Source: Isoetes taiwanensis (lineage: Eukaryota > Streptophyta > Lycopodiopsida > Isoetales > Isoetaceae). From it: DNA of 64,000 bases. Where the stretch lies: contig JAJEKV010000009.1 of NCBI GenBank assembly GCA_021234155.1, positions 11,044,546-11,108,545 on the forward strand, in the 5' to 3' direction. Positions 22,725-33,614 of this stretch are shown piece after piece (within the stretch, counting starts at the first letter, position 1; every line of letters begins with the position of its first letter). Position numbers and translations under genes: made by a program. The notes under the pieces were generated by a model, which was not told the DNA's origin, did no database searches, and saw only the letters and a list, made by a program, of their open reading frames with translations.

Positions 22725-23800
22725 ATGGCACGCACCAAACAAACAACTAGGAAGTTTGGCGAGCCCCCACCCTCTCTATGGCACACAGTAGCTGGCTCAA
22801 GACGTGAAGAAAGTTCCCGAGCACCTTCTACCGGCACGGAGGCGAGGAATCGCCCTCAAGCAGCCAGCAGCCGACCAGAGCTTTCACGATGCCGAGAGCA
22901 GCCCCCAAGAGCAGCCCTCGCCCTGGAGAACACAAAGAACTGACGAAGTCGCGCCACTTTGGGGCCTCGACACCGAGGTGGAGGAACAGTTGAAGAACAG
23001 TGGAGGAGCAAAAGCACCACCACTGCATCAAGAAGCGGGCCCTTCAAAGGCCCAAAAAGAAGGGGAAGGAAAAGTCATGGAGTGGCTGAGGAGAGGGCCG
23101 CCAAAAGAAGCTGGAGCGGAAAGGGAGTCGAGGGAGCAAGAAAGGCGACGGAGACGGAACGACGGGCCTCACGACCGGCCGTTATTGAAGAGCCCCGGCC
23201 GAGGAGGAGCCACAAGTGGAGGAAGAGGAGGAGGAGGGGCAGCAGGACTCGACGACAGAAGGCCACCCTACCCTAAGGGTCAATCCACCTAAGGAGGTGA
23301 AGAAGCAAAAGGTAGGGGGAGTGGGCATTCGCCCAAAGCCCAGGACCGCGAAGTTTAAGCGGAAGATGGTGGTGACAAGGAGTACCTTAAATGGTTGGGC
23401 CGAGGTACAATGAGTGGTATTGCCGCCCGAGGTCCAAACAGCGTTGTGGAGGGCGGCAGGGCGAAGAAGAACCAGCCCAAGCCACCCCCACCTAGGCCGA
23501 AAAACCAAGAGGGTTCACCACGGGCGCGACAAATAGCTGCCGGGTGTTTAGGGAGATTCGGCACTTCAGATGTGCGAATCTCTGATAAGGAAGGCGCCCG
23601 AAAGCGTCTCCTTAGAGGTCTTACAGCGATTCCGACCGATTATAGGTTACCCCTCTAATGACCCGGCCCCGCAAGAGGTTTCCAAGTAGAGCTGGTCCGA
23701 CTCTTGAGGAAGGGAACCTTCGGCTATCCATGCTAAGAGAGTTACCCTTATGCCTAAGGATATTCACTTAGCACGGAGGATTCGCAGAGAGAGGCCTTAG
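22725..23800 (+). CDS. Histone H3-like protein with long N-terminal extension, carried by the Ty3 element
   Basis: The frame opens [10 protein letters not shown], the histone H3 tail start (canonical ARTKQTARK), with the residues equal to K4 and K9 kept. A basic, low-complexity stretch of about 260 codons follows in shifting frames ([62 protein letters not shown]). The C-terminal part then matches the H3 fold in order: [34 protein letters not shown] (compare QRLVREI...FKTDLRFQ), QEVSK, a LEEGNL-like segment, and [18 protein letters not shown] ending RRERP and a stop at 23798-23800. The end is close to canonical H3 (IMPKDIQLARRIRGERA) and unlike typical CENH3. At least four frame breaks interrupt it; some may be consensus errors. 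Function is unknown; a host H3 gene captured by the element is the simplest reading. Confidence 0.8.
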
Positions 23801-24604
23801 GCCTCAAATTTTGTAAATTTTGTTAGAAAAGAGAAATTTCCATGTAATTGCGTTTCTTATTAATATAAAAGTTACTTTCCCTCTGTAAATTAGAAAAAAA
23901 ATGTTGTATGCTTGAAATATAGGAAATAGAACCCAATTGTGGTAGAATTCTTCATAGCATGTCTAGAAACACCCTAGAAATCATGACTACAACAAAATTT
24001 TGGCAAAAAATCATCAAAAATGCTAAAAATTGGGCCAGTCGGGTGAGACCGCGCCAATGGCCTCTGCGTCCGCGACGCGTGCGCGTTTCGCGCGGATTCA
24101 CCCGCCTACCCCCAAAATTATGCTTTTAGATGTCAGTTTTGCTCAAAATAAGTTGCTAGTTAGCTTAGAATCGACCCAATTAGCCATGTTAGCATCTTTA
24201 AATTCCCAGAAATGACCAAAAATTGGCCCAAAACAGGCCAACCGGGTGAGACCGCGCCAAACGCGTCTGCGTCCGCGACGCGGAGGCCATCCGCGCGGAT
24301 TCACCCGGGTCAGGCCATTTTTGACCCAAATCAGCCAAAGTTGATCAAATAAATTGTCATGTAGTGTTTCTTGCCTTGTTTTGCTTAGGATTGCACTTCA
24401 TGGTAGTTCATTTGGACACCCAGAGCCATAGAACCAAGGCCGTCTTAGGTAGGCACCTTTTTGCACGAACCTCGAGGTCACCCATAGTCTATAAAAATAG
24501 GTCCCATTTGCCATTTTTCCTTCTACAGAACTGCTCCCAGCCCCTTAGGCGATTTTCTGAACCTCCACTGATCCTTGCAAGCCATTTTCTACACCCTTGC
24601 CTGC
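23801..24604 (+). other. AT-rich spacer with two GC-rich dyads and a TATA-like box
   Basis: AT-rich sequence follows the H3-like stop and resembles a 3' UTR. Two related GC-rich inverted repeats, at about 24037-24103 and 24243-24307, each run CGGGTGAGACCGCGCC ... GCGCGGATTCACCCG with a CTGCGTCCGCGACGCG core. A TATA-like ctataaaaatag (24489-24500) precedes the next frame by about 110 bp. No gene is seen. Confidence 0.5.
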
Positions 24605-24607
24605 TCA

Positions 24608-26043
24608 ATGGCGCCCAGCAACTTCGAGAGATGGTACAATGTTGCAAGCCATATCCATCAGCTTCCTGTAGATCAAGCCTTCTCTGTGTTTGATCACTTG
24701 TTTGATCTTCATGCAACCTTGACTAGAACACCCTACTACACGGACATTATGTGCCAATATGACCAGCAGGTCCTGCCTTGGGAAGTTAGACTGCCTCCTA
24801 GGGGAGGGAATTGGGTTTCTCTTGAGACACTTACCCAAGCCTTAGGTCGAGAGTTGGCAGGATCCAAAGGCAAGAAGCAGCTATGGGATAGGACTAGGAC
24901 CATGCCCGACACATGACCTCGCAGACATAATAGGCATAGGTACCTTCACTCGCATGACCCTTGCCCTCTTCATGCACTATAAGTCAATCAACAAAGTAGG
25001 GGAACCCTCTGTTCAGCCCTTAGACTTAGCGCCACTTGATACCCGTAGGGCCCAAGATCAAATCCTGAATATAGAGTCCTCTGCCTACGAATACTATGGC
25101 ACGACGTCAGGGGCACCATCTCTGCAGATCCATGAAGACTACGAGCAGCTAGGGGAGCAGAACCCAGAATGGGAGAGCAGGGAGGCAACAAGAATGCAGA
25201 GGTATGCGTTGAGGCATGACGACGACGTGAGAACAGCTACCGACCCACCAGTCGGCATCACAGCTTTGTCACCGATAGTCATCGACGGGGAGGAGTACAT
25301 TTTTTTTAATGACATCCTCAACTTGTCCCATCGTCGAGAATGGGTCTTCGAATCGGCCGAGCTCTTGGGCATGATAGCACACCTGAAGAGCACGCACCTC
25401 ATCGACTACTCATACCGGGGAGATTCCAAGGGAGCCGAGAGACACTCTTATCTTTGGGGAGACAATGTCGGACATAGCAGCCTATCGCCAGATAAGGGAG
25501 ATCTATTGACAAGAAGGAACCTATCATCTCGAGAGGAGGAGTTCCAGCAGATCTGAGCACACTCTACAAAACCGGGGAAGGGCCCAAGCTCAAGCGCACC
25601 CGGTTCGAGCCAGAGCATGAGGGAAGGGTCCAAAGAAGATCAACTTGGACAATGCAACCAAAGATGTGGAGGGATCATGAAGACCGATGGCGGTGGATGC
25701 CTACGGTGAAGCGGCTTCGGAGGAAGGGCACTTTGGATCGCGAGGCGTAGGGAAGGGCACGACACTTCGCTACTATCTTCCAGCCCTCAGCCAATGGCAA
25801 ATGATAGTCTTTCACAAGGAGTTCAGCCCAAGGGGGGAAGAATCCGTGGCACTTCTCATAGCACTTTCGGGCTTCGGGCAGCACTTTCAAGATATACGCA
25901 TGCCGATCACATCATTCTTTTCAACAGGGCGCCAAGGCTCCATTGCCTCGACTTTGCGAGAGGGCACCTTAGGGACGCAACACTTTCGGTGGTAGCAAAG
26001 AATAAAGACCGGAACTTCCGAACCGGAGATGGCCCGAGCACTT
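24608..26043 (+). pseudogene. Unknown reading frame between the H3-like gene and gag
   Basis: A likely start at MAPSNFERWYNVASHIH (24608) leads through FDHLFDLHATLTRTPYYTD and LPWEVRLPPRGGNWVSLE, a frame break near 24916, then a 200-residue open piece (24954-25556: LFMHYKSINKVGEPSVQPL, VGITALSPIVIDGEEYIFF, HRREWVFESAELLGMIAHL) and further basic pieces to about 26043 (RWRWMPTVKRLRRKG, DHIILFNRAPRLHCLDFARG). I recognise no domain. Together with the H3-like frame it makes about 3.5 kb of non-canonical cargo. Extra frames are known in some plant LTR elements, usually 3' or antisense of pol, so a 5' position is unusual. Confidence 0.5.
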
Positions 26044-26811
26044 GAAGGAAGATCGACGAGGAACATCTTTATGCAACCTCGGCAAAGGCCTCCGATTCGT
26101 GGGGATGTCAAGAACTTCTTCAGGGCTTTCGAGGCCACCAATAATTGTGAAATTTTCTTAAGTTTTGTGCTAAATGTTTACGTGTACCCATTATGCTAAG
26201 ATATATCTACCTTATCATGTAATCCTTATGTATTAATGACTATTAACTGTTTTGTCAATGTAAGGCTTTGTATGATTTCTTATAGCTAAAGATAATTCAA
26301 TTGCAAGTAAAATTGATCAACATCTAACCCAAATAAAATGTATTGATGATCAATCCTTGCAAAGAAGGAACTCAAGTCGGATCTCAAGACCAGCACCGAC
26401 CACGCAATTGGGTACCAAGGAACTTGTTTGGCAGAGAACAAGAAGATTTTGAGCAGGATATGTCACCGTGAGGCAAAATAACGCAAGGTTGGTGCGGATG
26501 AGGAACCAAATGCAACATCTCATCAATCTGGGGCGACACCTCTCATGAATGCACAGAAGATGGTCCTCCACCTCCACCTTGTTTTCCGGGTGGTGACGAA
26601 GTCCCCTCAAACAGAAGGGGAGGGCAAACCGGGGAACGTCGGGGATAGGAGAAGGAAGAGGAGAACCAGAGTCCATCATCATCTAGCTCCAACCATCGAT
26701 AGCTCTTCCAAAGGAGGATAAAGCTCCGATCGGTCAGTCAGCACACCTAAAGCAAGGAAAAGAGCAAGAAAGACAGATGACTATCGAAAAAGGTGGATAG
26801 TGCTATGAGCA

Positions 26812-27600
26812 ATGTATGGAAGACAAGGAAGCTCGGCCGGTTCTCGTGGAAAGACAGATCGCATGGAGGCTGAAGCATGGCTTGATGAAATGGAAGAATT
26901 TGGCAACTCATACGGTATGAAAGACAAGGACATAGGGAAAGTTGTTACTCTGACTAACCTTATTGGACCGGCAAGGATCCGTGGAAGGGATATGCTAAGT
27001 CCAACAAGCTCAAGAGGAACAATTACGGTGTTTAAGACCTTCAAAGAAGGCTTTCCGCAAAGCACTATGTGCCAAGGTCTCATACTAGTAGACAGATTCA
27101 AAGCTTTACAAGTTGAATCGTGGTAGCTTATCGCTGGCTAAGTATACCCAAGAATTTATGAGGCTCAGCTGCATGTTCCCCGAGTCTCGAGAGAGGCAAG
27201 CCGTGGATACTTACATTGAGGGGTTGAACAAATATCAAGAGGCTTGTTAGAGCAATCAACCCAAGTCGCCATGCAGAGGCCGAAGATAAAGCTATAAGTT
27301 TGAAGAGGCACCAAAGAACTCCAAAGAGAGAAACAATCCAACCTTCAGGGGGTAAGAGTTCAGCATGCAGATCGGGGGCAATATCGGGGTAAGCAATCAG
27401 CGACTACACCATCGTGGAGTCAAGAAGAAGGTAAGGGTCGAACAAAGCTTTTGGGGACCGTAAGCCCTGAGAATGCATCGAGGGGGCAGGTTTTCTTAAA
27501 GCCTCTCCGGACACCTGCCGAAGGAGAAGAGACAGGAATGCATTGAGAAAAAGCTATGTTTCAGGTGCTTCCAGCCAGGGCACCGAACGCATGATTGCCC
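26812..27600 (+). pseudogene. Ty3 gag (capsid region and zinc knuckle)
   Basis: The retrotransposon gag signature is readable in shifted frames: AEAWLDEMEEFGNSYGMKDK with KVVTLTNLIGPARI, a TFKEGF/FKEAF-like segment, DRFKAL, YTQEFMRLSCMFPES and AVDTYIEGLNKYQE. It ends in a CCHC zinc knuckle, CFRCFQPGHRTHDC (27557-27598; C-x2-C-x4-H-x4-C). The upstream start of gag is not clear (26300-26800 is basic and fragmented). The role is particle assembly and RNA binding. It is broken by several frame shifts. Confidence 0.75.
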
Positions 27601-27607
27601 ATTCGTC

Positions 27608-28222
27608 ATGCAGTCAGCTTTGGCAGAACTTTTGGATTGGGACTCCCCAACAGAAGCGGACGAGGACGACGACCAGCGGGAGGCCCAGGACTTCATAGAT
27701 GGTGAGTGCCATATATGTGCAAACATTGAGACAGGTGATATAGAGAATCAGTCGACTGTCATCGCGGCTGATGGGATGATAGATAGTAATCCATATGTAG
27801 TCCTCATAGATACAGGTAGCTCTCATAATTTTGCATCTCCTAGATTGGCTGCTCTAATGAAGAACAAGGTATTGAAGTCCAAGCCAAGGCCAGTAGCGAT
27901 GGCAAATGGCGCCATTCGGCACACTAAGGGGAGGAGGATCACCTTTGATATAGACCTTAGTGGGGCTAAGTGGCCGATGGGAGCGGAAGTCATGGATATC
28001 GGAAGATATGATCTGATAGTAGGGATGGAATTTTTGAAACCAGCCAAAGCCATCATTGATTGCAACCGGAATGAAGTCACCATGACGGCACCTGCGGCAA
28101 AGAAATTGATAGTGAAAGGTAAGAAGCTAGATTCTCCTATGCAAAGGTATTTCTTTGAAGCGACTAAGAAGACTATAGAAAGGAATAAGGTGGACTACAT
28201 CTTGAGGATGGAATCAGCTTGA
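27608..28222 (+). CDS. Ty3 aspartic protease region
   Basis: An open piece of 204 residues. The retropepsin active site is VLIDTGSSHNF (about 27803) and is followed by flap-like and C-terminal segments (DIGRYDLIVGMEFLKPAKA), as in Ty3 proteases that precede RT. It processes the polyprotein. This is the longest unbroken part of the element's pol and lies directly downstream of the zinc knuckle. Confidence 0.8.
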   Translation: MQSALAELLDWDSPTEADEDDDQREAQDFIDGECHICANIETGDIENQSTVIAADGMIDSNPYVVLIDTGSSHNFASPRLAALMKNKVLKSKPRPVAMANGAIRHTKGRRITFDIDLSGAKWPMGAEVMDIGRYDLIVGMEFLKPAKAIIDCNRNEVTMTAPAAKKLIVKGKKLDSPMQRYFFEATKKTIERNKVDYILRMESA

Positions 28223-29160
28223 GCCGTGCAAGCAAGAGGGAAGTGACCCAAAGGGGAATCAGTTGCCCAAGCAAATAGCAAGGCTTATTTCAGAGTTCAA
28301 GGATGTATTTCCGGATGAAATCCGGCAGCTGCCACCTTATAGAGGTGTGGAATGTGAGATCACATTGGCTCCTGGATGCTGAAGCCTACCAAGAAGGGCA
28401 CCATATAGAATGAGCACCCTGTAATTGATTGAGCTCAAGAAGCGGCTCGTGAATTGCTCGAGCTTGGATTTATAAGAGAAAGTGTGTCTCCTTTCGGGCA
28501 CCTATACTCTTTGTGAAGAAGAAAGATGGGAGCTTAAGAATGTGTGCATAGACTATCGCCACAATAAGCGTATCGATAAAGAATAAGTATGCATTGCCAA
28601 AGCGGGCGATGACCTAATGGATCAGCTACAAGGAGCAAAGGTATTCTCTAAAATTGATTTGAGATCAGGATACCATCAGATAAGAATAAAAGAAGAGGAT
28701 ATCCATAAGACTGCTTTCAGAACGCGGTATGGTCATTTTGAGTTTACAGTAATGCCCTTTGGATTATCGAACGCTCCCGCAACATTTATGCGCCTCATGA
28801 ACGACATCTTCGAGACTTCTTGATGAGTTTGTTATCGCTCTTCTTCGGCGACATCCCAATCTACAAAGAAGTCCCTTGAGGAGCATTGTCGATCTCGTGA
28901 AAGTGTTGGAGAAGTTGAGACGCCATCAGTTGTATGGGAAGCTCTCTAAGTGCCACTTTGCAACAGTCGAGTGGAGTTTTTGGGGCATGTAGTATCATCC
29001 GAGGGAATCTCCACGCATCCATCTAAGATTGAGGCAATAGTTGATTGGCCAGCTCCAAGGAATGTGGCGAAGTAAGAAGCTTTCTGATTGGCGGGATATT
29101 ACGAAAGTTCGCCAAGGACTTTGCTAAGTGGGCGTCCCTCCGCCGGACCTCACTAAGGCC
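28223..29160 (+). pseudogene. Ty3 reverse transcriptase (broken)
   Basis: RT blocks are in order: LPPYRGVE-like (28328), KPTKK, ELGFIRESVSPF (about 28463), KKKDGSL, then the open piece [20 protein letters not shown] (28617) with [13 protein letters not shown] and [18 protein letters not shown]. The catalytic xDD block at about 28835-28860 reads ttcttcggcgacatcccaatc, where FxDDIxIY is expected, so it is altered. FLGHVVS-like, VDWPAPRN and FLGLAGYYRKF-like blocks follow. Breaks are frequent and often adjoin expected CTG/CAG codons. Confidence 0.8.
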
Positions 29161-29640
29161 AACAAGATTAAGGATTGACCAGCCATTGGCTAGAGAAAGT
29201 CCAAGCTTCTTTTGAGAAGCTTAAGGAGGCCTTAACAACAAACACCAGTGCTTTGTTCTCCCGACCCGAGTAAAGATAAGTTGGTAGCAACGGATGCAAG
29301 CAAGATAGCAACAGAGCGCCTTTGATGCAAGAAGGAAGGGTAGTCGCCACGACTTCGAAGAAGATGAACGACGCCGAGCAACGCTACCCAACCCATGATC
29401 AGAGCTGCTAGCCATTGTCGTGGCATTGAGGATATGGAGGCATTATCTGGCCGGAAGGAAGTTTCGCTTGGATACCGATCACCGTAGCCTTCAAGATTCT
29501 CACCCGACCACCTCAACTTAAGGCAAAGGAGGTGGATGGAATTCCTTGAGGAGTATGATTTTGATATTGTATATAAGCCCCGGTAAGCTTAATGTTGTAG
29601 CAGATGCCCTCTCCAGAGACCATTTCGCACAAGGACGATT
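29161..29640 (+). pseudogene. Ty3 RNase H (broken)
   Basis: Readable in shifted frames: SFEKLKEAL, LPDPSKDKLVATDASKIA (29260-29305; the TDAS active-site Asp), [16 protein letters not shown] (about 29360; catalytic Glu region), [19 protein letters not shown] and YKPGKLNVVADALSR (29575). This is the usual RNase H order directly after RT. Confidence 0.75.
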
Positions 29641-30570
29641 GTAATGCGATTTCCACTCTTTTCGAGTGAGTTTGGCAAGAAGATTGAAGAGTCCTTGCCA
29701 ACAGATGTGGACTTCAAGGAGGTATGGGAAAGTCTTTCCAAGGAAGCCGTAATGCATAAAGAGCGGGAAGCCTTCAAGCATTATAAGAAGGAAGGCAACC
29801 CGTTGTATCACAAGCATAAGTTGTGTGTGCCCGAATCATCGAGGGTAAAGTTAATTCTTCATGACACACACAACAGCCCAATAGCAGGGCATGCCGGGCT
29901 TCATGAAGACCTATTTCAAGATTCGGTAGCTACTTCCGGCCGAATGAAGAGGCGAGATAGCTGCATATATTCGGGATTGCCGCTATGTCGCAGACAAGGC
30001 GAGAGCAACTTCGATTCCGTGTGCTTTAGAGCCGCTGGGGTGCCAAATGCAAATTGGGAGGTCATAAGCATGGATTTCATCACGTGTCTCCCTAGAACTC
30101 TTTCGAGGCAAGGACGCATTGATGGTTGTCGAGATATAGTTATCTAAGATGGCACATTTTGTGCCTTGCAAGACTACCGACACCGCATTAGATAACGCCA
30201 AGTTATTTGTAAGGAGATTTTCGCACTCCATGGCATGCCTCGGAGATAATATCCGATAGAGATTCTAAGTTTATGAGTGCCTTTTTGGCAGATCTCTTTA
30301 GCACCATTCAGACGGTTTCCATGAGCACGCAAGATATCATCCCCAAATAGATGGCCGATTTAAAGGACGAACCGGATCATTGAAGATATGCTTCAAGTTA
30401 TGTGTGGAATAAGCAGTCCAAGTGGGATGAGTACATCCACTTGGTGGAATTCGCTTTACAATAAGGTTGCCAAGCGAGTCATCTCGATGTCTCCTTTCAT
30501 GGTAAATTACGGGTACCGCTTAACCCCGACACCGCACAATCCTCGTCTAAGGTAGAAGTGTCCCAAAGAT
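29641..30570 (+). pseudogene. Ty3 integrase (broken)
   Basis: The N-terminal zinc-binding region is readable as LILHDTHNSPIAGHAG (about 29845-29895, the HH part) with a YIRDCRYV-like CC part near 29960. The start of the catalytic core follows, WEVISMDFITCLPR (first Asp, about 30057-30100), then in shifted frames KMAHFVPC-like, HGMPR-like, YPQIDG-like and WDEYIHLVEFAL-like blocks to about 30480. It would insert the cDNA, but frame breaks make it non-functional as written. Confidence 0.75.
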
Positions 30571-31150
30571 GTTAGGGGATATGCAAAGAGCTCAGAAGAA
30601 GTAAGGGGTTACTTATTGGCAGCAAGAAGTCGGCAGTAAGAGTGTAGCCATGCACAGGGACCGTAAGAGAGTTCAAGGTAGGCGATAAGCGCTTGGTTGA
30701 AGATCAAGGTGAAGCAAGCCAAGCTGCGATTGGGAGCTGCAAGAAGCTTGCCCCCCGGGTGGGCTGATCCGCTCAAGATTTTGGGAGAGAGGGGCTCTCA
30801 AGCCTACAAGTTGGATCTTCCAGCCCATCTCAAGGTTCACAGGTCTTCCACGAAGTTTATTAAAAGGCACAATCCTAACCCCGAGGAGGTTTTGGATACT
30901 CCAACCTTGTTGGAAATGACTTCAGGAGCAAGTAGAAATAGTGCCTGAATTGCTTCTTGATAAGTCATTCAAGAAGACTAGGAGGTCTCGCCTCCAAAGA
31001 TTTGGTTAAGTGGGAAGCACTTACCCCGTGGAAGAAGATGCCGACATGGGTATTGAAGCAAGACTTGGAGAAGCAATACCCGAGTTTATGAAGGAGTTTG
31101 ATGGGCTTAGTCGTCTCCCACTTGGTCGACCCCGACTATGTTGTTAGTTA
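30571..31150 (+). pseudogene. Integrase C-terminal part and chromodomain remnant
   Basis: KILGERGSQAYKLDLPAHLK and VHRSSTKFIKRHNPNPEEVL (30770-30905) are the typical Ty3 integrase tail (LGxxAYxLxLP, VFHVSxLK). After ELLLDKSFKKTRRSRLQ (30945-31000), the pieces VKWE (about 31009), a PVEED/ATW-like segment and LEKQYPEFMKEF give the pattern of a chromodomain (VKW...W). This places the element among chromoviruses, whose integrases are targeted to marked chromatin. Confidence 0.65.
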
Positions 31151-31968
31151 GTTTTGAGCCCCGGCGATGCATTCTAGTTACTAGGGTGCATGTGCCGTAA
31201 CCTTGGATCGTGGGCTATGATGGGATACGCCTTTAGGCATTCTTTCTAGGCCACACGCACTAAGAGGTGCGCATGACCATTAGGGTCATGTGAGTGAGGA
31301 ATGAGGCATGGTGGGCGATGATGGGACATCGACGGATGATCTCTATGCCACGATGCGCGGGTACGCACACCCGCCGTAGGAGGGTCATGGTGAAGGTTAA
31401 AGTGATCATGCGCCGATGATGGGATCGTGAGACGCCCCTAGCTGAAACCCCGGCATGATGCACCGGGTGTACTCGATCCGGGATCGTGGTACAAGGTAGC
31501 ACTCGATCATGGGCAATGATGGAAGCATCTTAAATGATCCCTAAGCTCAAACCGAAAGGGCCATGATCTTGGGCAAGGTATTAGGACAACCTTGAGCCAA
31601 GAGGTTTGGCTCAAGGAGGTAAGGGGGTGGTCCCCTAAAACCACAAATTATTAACTAAACTAACGTAATGTGCTCCTTTTGTGCAAGTAGAAGGAGGACT
31701 TCAACGAGAGCCAAGCATTTAGAGGATAGGGGAGCCATAATTTAGATTATGAAGCCTAATAACTCTTATAATAGTATTTTGAATTATTATAAGAAATAAT
31801 CTGTTAAGGCTATATAATTTTGTATAAGTACAAATATAGCCTAAATTTTGACCTTTTAACTAATAAAACTTGATTGCTAAACTAAATTAAAGGTTATGAC
31901 ATGTTGATGTTTTGCGTGCATAAGGTAGGATCGTCACCTTTAGCGCAATGCCGAGGACAAGATTGTCC
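31151..31968. other. Ty3 element 3' untranslated region
   Basis: Low-complexity sequence rich in gatgatggg/catgatc motifs (31200-31560), then AT-rich sequence. No coding gene is seen. Confidence 0.6.
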
Positions 31969-31982
31969 TAAGGGGGGAAGAA
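31969..31982 (+). other. Polypurine tract
   Basis: The purine run aaggggggaagaa lies directly before the TGTGA start of the 3' LTR, the expected plus-strand primer. Confidence 0.85.
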
Positions 31983-33614
31983 TGTGATTTGTCCAGGGAA
32001 TATACGCCATAAATACGATATTCCTCGATCCGCTACTATACAAGTCTATCTTCATAGCCTTGTATACCATAGGTTGTGGCACTAGGGGCATGGCTAAGTT
32101 ATTCTCATAACTTAGCCAACCATAGGTTAAGCCATTATCCACGGGCCTTAACCTATTGGGGCACCGCCACACAGACTCACCCGATTGGTGCCACGTGGCA
32201 TCCTAGGTGGACCTAACTTATATAGGCATAAACCCTAACCCTAGACCTCTTTCCAGCCCTAGCACCCGTGAGACTCACCTACTGCTCGAAACCCCGCTTC
32301 AACATCGCTTGTCGTGGGCATAGACCGTGCAAAGCAGCCCCATCGTGGTAGACTCGCTCTTGGAGTAGGAGCGGCATCTCGTGAGCTCTGAGACCATGGA
32401 GGCACACCTGGATCCGAGGGAGAGCTTCAGAGCAGGTATTTAGGATAGTAGTTAGATAGCTCATCCGAATTAGCATTCCGTATGTGCTAGTATCTTGTAT
32501 CTAGAGTAGAGCCATCCTAGAACCCATATTCAACATCTTGAACCCTAATCAAGGAACCCTAACCATTAGTTAGTTGTATGATTAGGTTAAGATGTTCTTC
32601 TTATGATTATTCTCATGATGTGATGATTATGTGATGATGGTTGATCATGTTTGCTCCTCTTGTATTGGGAAGGGGGGTAGAGACCTAGAGCCATATGTAG
32701 TATGCTCCTAGAGTAGATCCCTTAGTTCCTATTAGTTGCGGCTGGCATAGGAGCCCACCAGCTATAGAGGCTATGATATGACTCAAAGACCATACAACGG
32801 ACTAGAGGGAAAGTGGAGGGAGGATCCCCGCCGAGTGGGGGCTTCGGGGATCCCATAGTGGGCTAGGCTTATGGTCGGGTCACTGCGGTGGGGCGAGCAT
32901 GGGTCCGACACCTCCCCGGCAATGGTGTCGCCCCGCTCCTCAAAGCCGCAAGTGTCGGCTTGGCTCTCGCTTTGGGGGTTCACTGGCACGAATCGCGGTG
33001 TCGCCACGATTCTCTAGCCGCCCACGGCACCTCTAGATCCCGGGAAGGGGAGATGTAACCCTTCCTCGCTTCATCGACCAGGGAGATGCAACCTCGAGTA
33101 GTCCCGGATGGGTGATACCATGGGATTGCGTGATCCCGAAGGCTAGAGTCCCGTCAGAGCCCGATTTAGCCCATCCGCAAAGTATGCACAGGAGGGGCGG
33201 ATGGAGTGGTCAACCCTAGCCATTAGCCTATATGCCCTCGCCATCGCCATGACTCCTGGTTCTGCTCTATCTTGAGGCCTAGCGGTCAGTCATCCTCCTT
33301 ATGAGTCCGAGCCGGTAGGAGCTCTCATGTTTTACTCACGTTGTGCTTATCATCTTCAGACATTGGTATATGTGTGATACACTACCCTTCGAGGTAGTAT
33401 TTGTATACGCTTGATGCTAGTTCTCGACGTGTTATCGCCTCACCAAGATAGGAGCCCATAGGGAAGGGCGCCAAGCAAGACACCTTCAGGTTCCCTCCCC
33501 GCACTAAGGGTCACCTCTGAGTGCGGGTAGACGGGGCCGTATGGTTGTTGAGCCGATGGGGGATTTCCTCGTCGGGTGTACGGCCGATGTCAGATGTTTA
33601 GCAGGAGCGCCACA
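31983..33614 (+). repeat. 3' LTR of the Ty3 element
   Basis: 1632 bp, collinear with the 5' LTR. Differences are mostly small indels and swaps where the other copy has CAG/CTG/CCG-type triplets (for example gtgacggtcc versus gtgatttgtcc at the start). Its end, GCGCCACA, abuts the continuation of unit C. Confidence 0.92.

Larger units (their letters stand above)
20506..33614 (+). mobile_element. Ty3-type LTR retrotransposon (chromovirus-like), 13.1 kb, carrying an H3-like gene
   Basis: It has two LTRs of about 1.64 kb (TGTGA...CACA), a tRNA-iMet primer site after the 5' LTR and a purine tract before the 3' LTR. The internal order is H3-like frame, unknown frame, gag, protease, RT, RNase H, integrase and chromodomain remnant; RT before integrase marks Ty3 type. 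It interrupts unit C in the sequence ttttgcaga/cagacactct, with gcaga (20501-20505) and acaga (33616-33620) as a near-matching 5-bp target duplication. The LTRs are near identical apart from CAG/CTG-associated differences, so the insertion is young. All pol frames are broken many times, some breaks probably being consensus errors. Confidence 0.93.

Noticed and set aside
23710-23800. CENH3 identity for the H3-like C-terminus
   Set aside because: The end [16 protein letters not shown] resembles canonical H3 and not the RKDFELARRLGG-type end of plant CENH3.
26350-26682. Antisense 110-residue frame in the Ty3 element
   Set aside because: Shadow of the degraded basic region before gag; no domain.
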